DNA of 62,892 nt from an uncultured Sphingomonas sp. GTDB taxonomy: Bacteria > Pseudomonadota > Alphaproteobacteria > Sphingomonadales > Sphingomonadaceae. The DNA is taken from NCBI GenBank assembly GCA_913776045.1, contig CAJYOI010000051.1:1-62892 (forward strand). The letters are read 5' to 3'. Below the pieces are notes generated by a model. It did not search any database, was not told where the DNA came from, and worked only from the letters and a program-made list of their open reading frames with translations. A program made the translations under genes and the position numbers. Below, piece after piece: positions 1-7,015 of this stretch. Every line of letters starts with the position of its first letter. Position 1 is the first letter of the stretch.

Positions 1-434
1 GCGAGCCAGACATTCTCGTTCCAGGTGTCGACGATGCCGTTGAGGCTGTCGGGCACCGAATTGAGGAAGCAACTGATCGGCAGGCCGCGGCCGGTGCCGC
101 CGTTCGACAGCACGGGCGTCGCCGGCATGAACCACAGGCGGCTGATGTAATCGTAAATGCGCTGGGCATGCGCCGCGTCGTCGGCGTAGGCCGATGCCAC
201 GCGGACGAACAGGTCTTGGAAGTTCTCACCCGGCAGCAGATAGCGGTCGCGCAGCGTCTCCTTGCCGAACTCCGTCAGCAGCGCGTCGCGGCTGTGATCG
301 ACTTCGACCGGATAGGGTGTCGCGATGTGGCGCGAATCGCGATCCGTCGCGGTGGTCGGCGCGGCCGTCTCGGCCAGGGTTTCGATGGTCGTCGCGTCCG
401 TCACATCGCTCTCCGCAGTGTCTCTGAAATCCAT
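1..434 (-). CDS. nrdA: Ribonucleoside-diphosphate reductase, alpha (large) subunit, 5' part only
   Basis: The large catalytic subunit of ribonucleotide reductase makes deoxyribonucleotides from ribonucleotides. Only the first 144 codons are in the window; the gene runs off the left edge. From the ATG at 434 the protein begins MDFRDTAESDVT and then shows the family's N-terminal signatures: VDHSRDALLTEFGKETLRDR, RYLLPGENFQDLFVRVA, LWFMPATPVLSNGGT and ISCFLNSVPDSLNGI. The PATPVLSNGG block and the ISCFLNS cysteine region are diagnostic of class I alpha subunits. The upstream region carries a palindrome resembling an NrdR box. Assignment as nrdA rather than a class II enzyme rests on this N-terminal part only. 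Confidence 0.88.
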   Translation of the reverse strand, partial: MDFRDTAESDVTDATTIETLAETAAPTTATDRDSRHIATPYPVEVDHSRDALLTEFGKETLRDRYLLPGENFQDLFVRVASAYADDAAHAQRIYDYISRLWFMPATPVLSNGGTGRGLPISCFLNSVPDSLNGIVDTWNENVWL

Positions 435-607
435 CGCGCCGTCCCTTATTCTCATGGCCGGAAACGACTCGTCGTGCCGGTCTTCTATCATTCGATGGCC
501 TGGAACAAAACCGGACCATTTTGGTGCCAAGGGACGAAAGCTGGCTTCCGCGCGATATAGGGCAACGCGGCGAAATTACCAAGGCTAGGGTCAGCCCCCT
601 GACACAA

Positions 608-623
608 CCACAACAGATTGTGG
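608..623. promoter_or_regulatory. NrdR-box-like palindrome upstream of nrdA
   Basis: The 16-base sequence CCACAACAGATTGTGG is a palindrome with 6-base arms and matches the NrdR consensus (ACACwATATaTwGTGT-like) at about 12 of 16 positions. It lies 174 bases upstream of the nrdA ATG (434) in the 428-base divergent gap 435-862. NrdR sites normally come in pairs about 31 bases apart; I looked at that spacing on both sides and saw no second copy, so the call is tentative. Nothing else recognisable was found in the gap. Confidence 0.45.
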
Positions 624-862
624 CTAATTGCGTTGCAAGGCAAGACGGCGAGCGCGAATTTTGCGCAACGGTTCGTCGCTTAAATGACTCACGTGGCGGA
701 CCGTGACACGCGCGACGCGTGGACTTTCCTCACCTTCTGGAAACGCAAGAGTCGAAGGGCGAAACGAAAAAAATTTTACTGTGGATCACATGTGCACAGC
801 TACCGATTGTGGTGCGCTGCCGAGCGGCATAGCGTCTGCCCATGTATAGGGGAGACATGGAT

Positions 863-2467
863 ATGCGGGCGGCGCTGATCGGCTTGGCGATGGTGGTGGC
901 ACCGGTTGCGGTGCAAGCCCAGACGGGCGCGTCGGCGGTGGTCGAGATGCCGCTGTCGGACCTATCTGCCCGAATCGCGAGCGGGCGCATGACATCGGAG
1001 GCGGCGACGCGGGCGTACTTCGGGCGAATCGGGGCGATGGATCGCAAGGGGCCCACGCTGCGCAGCGTCATTGCGGTCAATCCCGACGCGCTGGCGCAGG
1101 CCCGGGCTGCGGACGCACGCGCGAAGGCGAAGCGGCGGTTGGGGCCGCTCGACGGCGTGCCGATCCTGATCAAGGACAATATCGAGACGCTGGACCCGAT
1201 GCCGACGACCGCGGGCAGCCTGGCGCTGAAGGACAATGTCACCCGCCGCGACGCGCCGGTCGTCGCGCGGTTGCGGGCGGCGGGTGCCGTCATCCTGGGC
1301 AAGGCGAACCTCAGCGAATGGGCCAATATCCGCTCGACCCGCTCCATGAGCGGGTGGAGCGCGGTCGGTGGGCTGGTGCGCAACCCCTATGCGCTCGACC
1401 GGACGGCGTGCGGATCGTCGAGCGGGTCGGGCGCGGCGGTGGCGGCAAGCTTCGCCGCGGCGGCGGTGGGGACGGAAACGGACGGCTCGGTCGTCTGCCC
1501 CTCGGCGATCAACGGTCTGGTCGGATTGAAGCCGACGGTCGGCGCGGTCAGCCGGACGCATGTCGTGCCAATCAGCCACAGCCAGGATACGCCGGGGCCG
1601 ATGGCGCGCAGCGTGCGTGACGCCGCGATGCTCTATACCGCGATGATCGGCAGCGACGCCGCCGACACCGCGACCAACGATGCCGACAGCAACCGCCGCG
1701 ATTATGCCGCCGGCCTGTCCGAAGGCGCATTGAAGGGCGTGCGCGTTGCGGTGCTGCGGCCCGACATGGCACCCGACCTGAAAGCTCGGTTCGAGGCGGC
1801 AATGGCAGTGCTGACCGCGGCGGGTGCGACCCTGGTCGACGTCCAGCGTCCGCCGACGCCGGGCTTGGGCGAGGCCGAAGGGCTGGTGCTCTATACCGAG
1901 CTGAAGGCCGACCTCGACGCCTATCTGGCGACGACGCCGGCTGCGGTCAGGACGCGGACGCTCGATCAGGTCATCGCATTCAATGACGCGAACCCGGATC
2001 TGGAGATGCCGTATTTCGCGCAGGAGACGTTCCTGGCGGCGGCGAAGACCAAGGGGCTGGCCGATCCTGAGTATCGCGCGGCGCGGGGAAAGTCGCAGGC
2101 GATGGCGGCGGGCGCGATCGACACGATGCTGAAGGCCGCCGACGCGCGGATCCTGGTCACGCCCAGCTATGGCGCAGCGTGGCCCAGCGATCCGGTTCAC
2201 GGCGACCAGTCGAGCGACGCCAGCGCCAGCCAACTGCCCGCGGTGTCGGGCTATCCGCACCTGACGGTGCCGATGGGCCTCATCCGCTCGCTGCCGGTGG
2301 GCTTGAGCTTTATCGGGCCGGCGTGGAGCGAGCAGACGTTGCTCGCGGCCGGCTATGCCTTTGAGACGCGGGCGCAGGCGCGGCAGGCGCCGCGCTACCT
2401 GCCGAGCGCCGACCCGGGCCCGGGCATGGACGGCGCAGTCGCCCCGCGCTCCAGCGTCAGAAGGTAA
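863..2467 (+). CDS. Amidase (amidase signature family), predicted exported
   Basis: Hydrolyses amide bonds; the natural substrate cannot be told. The 534-residue protein starts with a probable signal peptide (MRAALIGLAMVVAPVAVQA), so it is probably periplasmic. The Ser-cisSer-Lys triad is visible: Lys104 in LIKDN, the serines of CGSSSGSGAA around 185-187 and Ser209 in TDGSVVCP. The following INGLVGLKPTVG is also typical of the family. I chose the ATG at 863 because AGGGGAG sits eight bases upstream; ATGs at 842 and 857 are in frame but badly spaced. Length fits the secreted branch of the family. The 3' end overlaps the oppositely oriented ogt gene by 73 bases. Confidence 0.88.
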   Translation: MRAALIGLAMVVAPVAVQAQTGASAVVEMPLSDLSARIASGRMTSEAATRAYFGRIGAMDRKGPTLRSVIAVNPDALAQARAADARAKAKRRLGPLDGVPILIKDNIETLDPMPTTAGSLALKDNVTRRDAPVVARLRAAGAVILGKANLSEWANIRSTRSMSGWSAVGGLVRNPYALDRTACGSSSGSGAAVAASFAAAAVGTETDGSVVCPSAINGLVGLKPTVGAVSRTHVVPISHSQDTPGPMARSVRDAAMLYTAMIGSDAADTATNDADSNRRDYAAGLSEGALKGVRVAVLRPDMAPDLKARFEAAMAVLTAAGATLVDVQRPPTPGLGEAEGLVLYTELKADLDAYLATTPAAVRTRTLDQVIAFNDANPDLEMPYFAQETFLAAAKTKGLADPEYRAARGKSQAMAAGAIDTMLKAADARILVTPSYGAAWPSDPVHGDQSSDASASQLPAVSGYPHLTVPMGLIRSLPVGLSFIGPAWSEQTLLAAGYAFETRAQARQAPRYLPSADPGPGMDGAVAPRSSVRR

Positions 2468-2919
2468 TCCTTCGCTGATAATCCGCCGGCGAAGCCGGTG
2501 AGCGCGCCGTTGGTGCCGACGACGCGGTGGCAGGGGGTGACGATCGACACCGGGTTGCGGCCGTTGGCGGCACCGACGGCGCGGGCGGCGGTCGGGCGGC
2601 CGATCTGCGCCGCAATCTGGGCGTAGCTGCGCGTCTCGCCATAGGGGATGGTGTCGAGCGCCGCCCAGACCCGACGCTGGAACGGCGTGCCGCGGGGATC
2701 GAGCGGGAGGTCGAAGCTCGCGCGGGTGCCGGCGAAATAGTCGGTGAGCTGGCGGGTTGCGGCGGCGAGGATCGGGTGATCGGGCTTCGCCTGCGTCGCG
2801 TCCAGCATTACGCGGCCGGGGCGGTCGTCTTCCCACAGCACGGCGGTCAGGCCGGCGTCGCTCGCAACCAGCGTCAGCGTGCCGACCGGGGAGGGCATCG
2901 TCGTGGCGTAGAGCAGCAT
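2395..2919 (-). CDS. ogt: Methylated-DNA--protein-cysteine S-methyltransferase
   Basis: Repairs O6-alkylguanine by moving the alkyl group to its own cysteine in a suicide reaction. The 174-residue protein has the N-terminal methyltransferase domain (MLLYATTMPSPVGTLTLVAS) and the C-terminal DNA-binding domain with the active-site motif IVTPCHRVVG. TPFQRRVWAALDTIPYGETRSY is the helix-turn-helix and wing region typical of Ogt/MGMT. The start at 2919 is preceded by GGGAGGA. It is probably a single-gene unit. Its last 24 codons overlap the C-terminal coding end of the convergent amidase gene, an unusually long convergent overlap. Confidence 0.93.
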   Translation of the reverse strand: MLLYATTMPSPVGTLTLVASDAGLTAVLWEDDRPGRVMLDATQAKPDHPILAAATRQLTDYFAGTRASFDLPLDPRGTPFQRRVWAALDTIPYGETRSYAQIAAQIGRPTAARAVGAANGRNPVSIVTPCHRVVGTNGALTGFAGGLSAKDYLLTLERGATAPSMPGPGSALGR

Positions 2920-2965
2920 CTGCAAATCCTCCCATGCTCCCACCTGCGCGGGCGGTCCGCGGGAG

Positions 2966-3400
2966 TTAACGGCTCGCGCCGACCCCGGCTTCCCGCGCCT
3001 TGCCCTCGAACCGGCGTGCCACCCGCGCCTGCCACAATAGGATCGCAGGCGCGATGCCCAGTTCGATGACCAGTCCGATCTGGTGCCCGATCGATGGCAC
3101 ACCGACGCTCACGAGAGACCATGCCCGCGCCAGCCCGCCGACGACGGTCAGAAAGCCAAGCAGTCGCAGGCGTTCGGTCTTGCGCTCGATGCCGGGGATG
3201 CAACTGGCATAGGCGAGCAGCATCGCCAGGAAGATGCCCGACACATAGCGAAAATGGCTGTCGAGGTCGGTTGTAACGACCGGCGGCCGCCCCAGAAACG
3301 TCGGCCCGCCGACCACGCCGGCGATCGCGGCGGTGAACGGCAGGATCAGGACCAGCGCGACCGCAATCTGCAACGCGCGCTTTTCTGCGGCTGCGTTCAC
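2966..3400 (-). CDS. Small membrane protein, DUF4345-like
   Basis: A 144-residue integral membrane protein of unknown function. Four hydrophobic stretches are visible (IAVALVLILPFTAAIAGVVG, VSGIFLAMLLAYASC, LLGFLTVVGGLARAW and LVIELGIAPAILLW). The pattern YVSGIFLAM followed by GxxxRLLGFLTVVGGLARAxSL is characteristic of DUF4345 proteins. Translation probably starts at GTG 3400, which overlaps the TGA of the preceding gene (GTGA), so the two genes are translationally coupled. The family is uncharacterised and I cannot assign a function. Confidence 0.75.
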   Translation of the reverse strand: MNAAAEKRALQIAVALVLILPFTAAIAGVVGGPTFLGRPPVVTTDLDSHFRYVSGIFLAMLLAYASCIPGIERKTERLRLLGFLTVVGGLARAWSLVSVGVPSIGHQIGLVIELGIAPAILLWQARVARRFEGKAREAGVGASR

Positions 3401-3858
3401 CGGCGCTCGCGTTCGAGCAGTTCGGCGCGGACGTGGATCGCCTTCAGCGAGATGTGGACCTCGATCAGGAACATCAGCAGACCCAGCGTCAGCAGGATCA
3501 TCGTGCCGATGAATAGCAGCGCAACCGCCTGGCCGATGTGCAGATTGACGATCCGCGCGACGAACAGCAGAGCGACGACCACGCAGACGGCGACCGCGCT
3601 TGCCACGCATAGGCTGATCGCGGCGCTGATAACGCCGATCCGCCGGTCGAGGATGCGCAGTTCCCAGACGTGGCGGTCATGCTCGGGGCCGGTCGAGCGC
3701 GGGTGCAGCGCCTCCAGCGCGCGGGTGCGGTCGATGATCCGCGCCAGCCGACCGGCCAGCACGTTCAGGATCGCGCCGATGCCGGCCAGCAGGAACACGG
3801 GCGCGATCGCGGTCTGGATGGTCGCGGCGACGGTCGACAGGCCGGGGGCGAAGGTCAT
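3397..3858 (-). CDS. DUF2721 family membrane protein
   Basis: A 153-residue membrane protein. An N-terminal helix (TIQTAIAPVFLLAGIGAILNV) is followed by a charged segment RLARIIDRTRALEA and two further transmembrane helices, the layout of DUF2721 proteins. The family has no known role. The ATG at 3858 is chosen because it starts at the conserved N terminus (MTFAPGLSTVAATIQTAI); the upstream in-frame stretch has no family resemblance. Its stop codon overlaps the GTG of the downstream DUF4345-like gene, so the pair forms an operon. Confidence 0.78.
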   Translation of the reverse strand: MTFAPGLSTVAATIQTAIAPVFLLAGIGAILNVLAGRLARIIDRTRALEALHPRSTGPEHDRHVWELRILDRRIGVISAAISLCVASAVAVCVVVALLFVARIVNLHIGQAVALLFIGTMILLTLGLLMFLIEVHISLKAIHVRAELLERERR

Positions 3859-3946
3859 GTCCGCAAACCTAGGTGAAGCAAAGAATTCGGGCAACGTCCG
3901 TCGTGCCTTACACCTTGGTAACCGTTCGCCGCTTAGGGAATCTGCG

Positions 3947-5041
3947 ATGACTAAGCCCGTGCCGAACGCTGCGTTCACGCGTCTGTCGCCCGTCTGCAGC
4001 GCGCGGACGGAGGCTGGGCTGCCTCGGGCGATCGACCGGGTGGCGGAGCGGGCGGCGGAGACGCACCGCTTCCTGCGCCGCCAATGGTTCCGCGCCGCGG
4101 TCGAAAGCTATGGCGGCGACCCGCGGACGATCCTGGTGGAGCGGGACGGTGCGCCCCTGCTGGCGTTGCCCATCACGGCGGCCGGGCCACGTCCGCTCAA
4201 GCTCGTTCAGATCGCTGGCGCCTATTGGCCGTTTCGCAGTTTTCCGGTTCGCGAGGCGACGCCGGCGAGCGTGTATGCGCTGGCGCTCGACGAGATCGCG
4301 ATCCAGGCAAATGCGCTCAGGATCGGGCCGGTCTATGACGACGACGCCGCCGCCATGACGCTGATCGCCGCCGCTGGCGCGGCCGGTTGGGCGGCACTCC
4401 CACGCTATATTGCGACCAGTCACCTGCTCGATATCGTCGCCGCTCGTGCAGCAGGACCGTGGCCGCGCACGTCGACGCTGAAGAAGAACCGCTTTCACGA
4501 AAAGCACCTCGGCGCCTACGGCCGAATCGACTGGGACTTCCACAGCGGCGAGGACTGGACGCCCAAGCTGTTCGACGCGTTGGCCGATGTCGAACGCGCG
4601 AGCTGGATCGACAGCGATACCGATGGCCGTGATGCGAAATTCCTGAAGACCGGCCACGGCGCTTTCTGGCGCGCCGCGGCGGACGACCCGGTGCTCGCGC
4701 AGATGATGTGGGCGGCGGTGCTGCGGGTCGATCACCGGCCGGTCGCCTTCTCGTTCGACATCAACGTCGGCGCACGCAAATACGCCATCGCCAACAGCTA
4801 TGCGACATGGGCGGGCAAGCATTCGCCGGGCAAGCTGCTCTATTACCGCAACCTGATCCGTGCCGCCGACGATGGCATCACGACGGTCGATTGGGGCGCG
4901 GGCGATGGCGGGTACAAGGCGACGATCGGCGCCGATGAAGGCCCCGCAATCCGCGACTGGCTGCTGCTACGCCCCGGACTGCCCGCCGCGATCGGACGGG
5001 TGCTCGCCGGGGTCTGGCGCCGGAGCGGCAATCGCGCCTAG
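3947..5041 (+). CDS. GNAT family N-acetyltransferase (FemAB/CelD-like)
   Basis: A 364-residue protein of the Acetyltransf_6 type (double-GNAT fold, often acyl transfer to polysaccharide or cell-envelope components). The C-terminal half shows the family pattern: a KKNRFHEKHLGAYG segment, then FLKTGHGAFWRAA, RVDHRPVAFSFDI and SPGKLLYYRNLIRAA followed by WGAGDGGYKATIG. The substrate is unknown. The ATG at 3947 has AGGGA upstream. The stop codon TAG is created by an IS element inserted in the original stop: the TA at 5039-5040 is the target duplication and the G is the first base of the element. Past the element the sequence reads TAAG, so the original stop was TAA and the protein is unchanged. 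Confidence 0.75.
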   Translation: MTKPVPNAAFTRLSPVCSARTEAGLPRAIDRVAERAAETHRFLRRQWFRAAVESYGGDPRTILVERDGAPLLALPITAAGPRPLKLVQIAGAYWPFRSFPVREATPASVYALALDEIAIQANALRIGPVYDDDAAAMTLIAAAGAAGWAALPRYIATSHLLDIVAARAAGPWPRTSTLKKNRFHEKHLGAYGRIDWDFHSGEDWTPKLFDALADVERASWIDSDTDGRDAKFLKTGHGAFWRAAADDPVLAQMMWAAVLRVDHRPVAFSFDINVGARKYAIANSYATWAGKHSPGKLLYYRNLIRAADDGITTVDWGAGDGGYKATIGADEGPAIRDWLLLRPGLPAAIGRVLAGVWRRSGNRA

Positions 5042-5875
5042 GGTCAGGACTCGTTGATCACAGCCAGAAGATGATGGTGGCCGCGAGCGCGATGGCTGAG
5101 AAGAAGGCGGTGGGGCAGCGATCGTAGCGGGTTGCGACCCGGCGCCAATCTTTGAGGCGGTCGAACATCATCTCGGTGCGGCTGCGTCGTCGGTAGCAGC
5201 GCTTGTCGTACCGGACCGGCTCGTTGCGCGACCTGCGGCCCAGCATGCAGGGCTGGAGGCCTTTGGCCTCAAGAGCGTCCCTGAACCAGTCGGCGTCAGA
5301 GCCGCTGTCGCCGAGCAGCCACTGTGCCTTGGGCATGTCATCGAGCAGCGCTGCCGCACCGGTGTAGTCGCTGACCTGGCCTGCGGTCATGAAGAAGCTC
5401 AGCGGGCGTCCGTTCGCGTCGGCGACCGCATGAAGCTTGGTATTCATGCCGCCTTTCGTGCGCCCGATGAGGCGGCCGAGATCCTCTTTTTAACCCGCAG
5501 GCTCGATGCCGTGCGGTGCACCTTCAGATACATCTCGTCGATCATGACTGTCTTTGGCTCCGCGTCTGCCGCAGCCAAACCCTCCATCAACCGCATGAAC
5601 ACGCCTGCCTCACCCCAGCGCTTCAAACGGTTATACAACGTCTTGTGTGGGCCGTAGTCCTTGGGTGCATCTCGCCAGCGCAGCCCGTTGCGTTTGACGA
5701 ACACGATACTGCTCAGCACCCGACGATCGTCCACGCGTGGCTTACCGTGGCTCTTGGGAAAGAACGGTCGCAGACGCTTCATCTGCTCGTCCGTCAGCCA
5801 AAACAGATCGCTCTTCCCAGTCTCATCGCAGAGCCTGAATCAGATCGCGACGCTCATATCAATGGATCCTGACCC
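5041..5875 (-). mobile_element. IS5-family insertion sequence (IS427-like), full length
   Basis: An 835-base insertion sequence. Its ends are imperfect inverted repeats starting GGGTCAGGA (5041 inward; 5875 inward on the other strand), with further matches at CxTTGAT. TA is present on both flanks (5039-5040 and 5876-5877), the expected target duplication for this group. It holds one transposase gene on the minus strand in two overlapping frames. The insertion is exactly in the stop codon of the GNAT gene. A second, truncated copy of a related element lies at 56031-56286. Confidence 0.88.
5058..5782 (-). CDS. IS5-family transposase, two frames joined by -1 frameshift
   Basis: DDE transposase of the IS5 type. 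The first frame (5782 to 5444) carries PFFPKSHGKPRVDDRRVLSS, LRWRDAPKDYGPHKTLYNR and KTVMIDEMYLKVHR. The second (to 5058) carries MNTKLHAVADANGRP, LLGDSGSDADWF and RTEMMFDRLKDWRRVATRYD, the family's DDE C-terminal block. A run of five A on the coding strand (complement of 5487-5491, followed by G) is where a -1 slip would join ...LRVKK to EDLGRLIGRTKGGMNTKL. The usual start, present as MSDLFWLTDDQ in the truncated copy, reads AAG instead of ATG here, so only the internal ATG at 5782 remains. The copy may therefore be inactive. Confidence 0.8.
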
Positions 5876-5895
5876 TAAGGGAAGAGGGACACGCA

Positions 5896-6459
5896 TCAGA
5901 GTTTGCGAACCAGAGTGACGGCAGCCGCGATCCACGCGGGATCGCTGACCACCTGTTGACGTGAGCCGGGGCCGAGCGGCAGCAGGTGGAGCTTGCCGTC
6001 TTCGCGCCCGATCAGCCGGGCGAACAGGTAGCGTCCGGCCGGGCGGGGCACCAGCACGTCGCGGTTGAGCGCGCGGGCGAACGCTTCCGGGGCAAGGCGG
6101 TCGCACCAGATCTCGTCGCCGGTGCGGTAGTCGCCGACCGCGCCGGTGACGCGGACCGCGACCATAGATCCGGCCGGGACAGGGGCGGCGACGGTCGCGG
6201 GCTTCTTCGGCGCGGTGGCGCCATCGGGGCCGAGCAGCGCGGCGACGGCGACTTGCGCGCGGTCGGGCAGCGTGACGAGATCGCTGGCCGTTACGCCCAG
6301 CGCGGCGGCGATGCGGTTCAGCCAGCCGACCGACACGGTGCGTGTGCCCGTTTCCAGCCGGCCGATCGTCTGCGCGGTCGTCGGCGGCACGCAGGCGCGA
6401 GCAACGTCGTCCAGCGTCATGCCCTTGGCTCGACGGACTTCGCGGATAGCGGTGATCAT
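5896..6459 (-). CDS. XRE-family transcriptional regulator
   Basis: A 187-residue regulator. Residues 1-65 form a Cro/cI-type helix-turn-helix (REVRRAKGMTLDDVARAC, then TAQTIGRLETGTRTVSVGWL and LNRIAAALGVTASDLVTLP). The C-terminal part (about 95-175) contains GSMVAVRVTGAVGDYRTGDE and DVLVPRPAGRYLFARLIGRE, which resembles an S24/LexA-like fold of phage repressor type; I do not see a convincing Ser-Lys peptidase pair. It is divergent from the DUF6456 gene at 6551, with a short AT-rich shared promoter region (6460-6550), so autoregulation and control of that neighbour are possible. Confidence 0.8.
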   Translation of the reverse strand: MITAIREVRRAKGMTLDDVARACVPPTTAQTIGRLETGTRTVSVGWLNRIAAALGVTASDLVTLPDRAQVAVAALLGPDGATAPKKPATVAAPVPAGSMVAVRVTGAVGDYRTGDEIWCDRLAPEAFARALNRDVLVPRPAGRYLFARLIGREDGKLHLLPLGPGSRQQVVSDPAWIAAAVTLVRKL

Positions 6460-6550
6460 AAACGATCCTTAAATAACCGATCTGGTAAAATCACTTTCCT
6501 ACAAACATGCGTCTGTGGCAACCCGTTTTGCGAATCGGATGGAGGCGAGC

Positions 6551-7015
6551 ATGCGGGAACTGGTCGAACGGAGCTTTGCGGACGGGCGGGTGCAGGCGGA
6601 CGCGGCGGTACGGGTCGGTCGGAGGGTTACGGTGAACCTTCGCGAGTCGCCGCTGACGTGGCTGAAGTCGCGCGGGCATGTCGATGCGCGGCAGTATGAG
6701 GCCGGGGAGCGGTTGCGTGCGGATTTCGAGACGGCATCGCTCGGGCCCATCGTGACGATGCGGTGGGACGCCAGCCCGCGGGGCGGACGGGGCGAGGCGC
6801 TGGACCCGACGCTCGCGCAGATCGCGGCGAAGCGGCGGTTCGATTCGGCGACCGCCGCGGTCGGGCCGGGCCTCGGCGACGTGCTGTGGCGGGTGGTGTG
6901 CGCGAACGAAGGGCTGGCGGCGGCGGAGAAGGGGCTTGGCTGGCCGGCGCGGGCGGGCAAGCTGGTGCTGGGCCTGGCGCTCGACCGGCTGGCGGATCAT
7001 TACGGGCTGGGTTGA
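6551..7015 (+). CDS. DUF6456 domain-containing protein
   Basis: A 154-residue protein typical of alphaproteobacteria. The sequence carries VNLRESPLTWLKSRGHVDARQYEAGERLRADFE, split as NLRESPLTWLKSRG and QYEAGERLRADFE, then a central AAKRRFDSATAAVGPGLGDVLWRVVC and the C-terminal GLALDRLADHYGL; these blocks are conserved in DUF6456. The family is often found with regulators and probably has a helix-turn-helix character, but its role is unknown. The ATG at 6551 is preceded by GGAGG at five bases; an earlier in-frame ATG at 6539 is less likely. It overlaps the 3' end of the convergent DUF2339 gene by 16 bases. Confidence 0.75.
   Translation: MRELVERSFADGRVQADAAVRVGRRVTVNLRESPLTWLKSRGHVDARQYEAGERLRADFETASLGPIVTMRWDASPRGGRGEALDPTLAQIAAKRRFDSATAAVGPGLGDVLWRVVCANEGLAAAEKGLGWPARAGKLVLGLALDRLADHYGLG

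Noticed and set aside
962-2935. 657-codon open frame antisense to the amidase and ogt region
   Set aside because: Composition is arginine-rich and repetitive as expected from the complementary frame of high-GC genes; no start signal or family match, and it crosses two well-supported genes.
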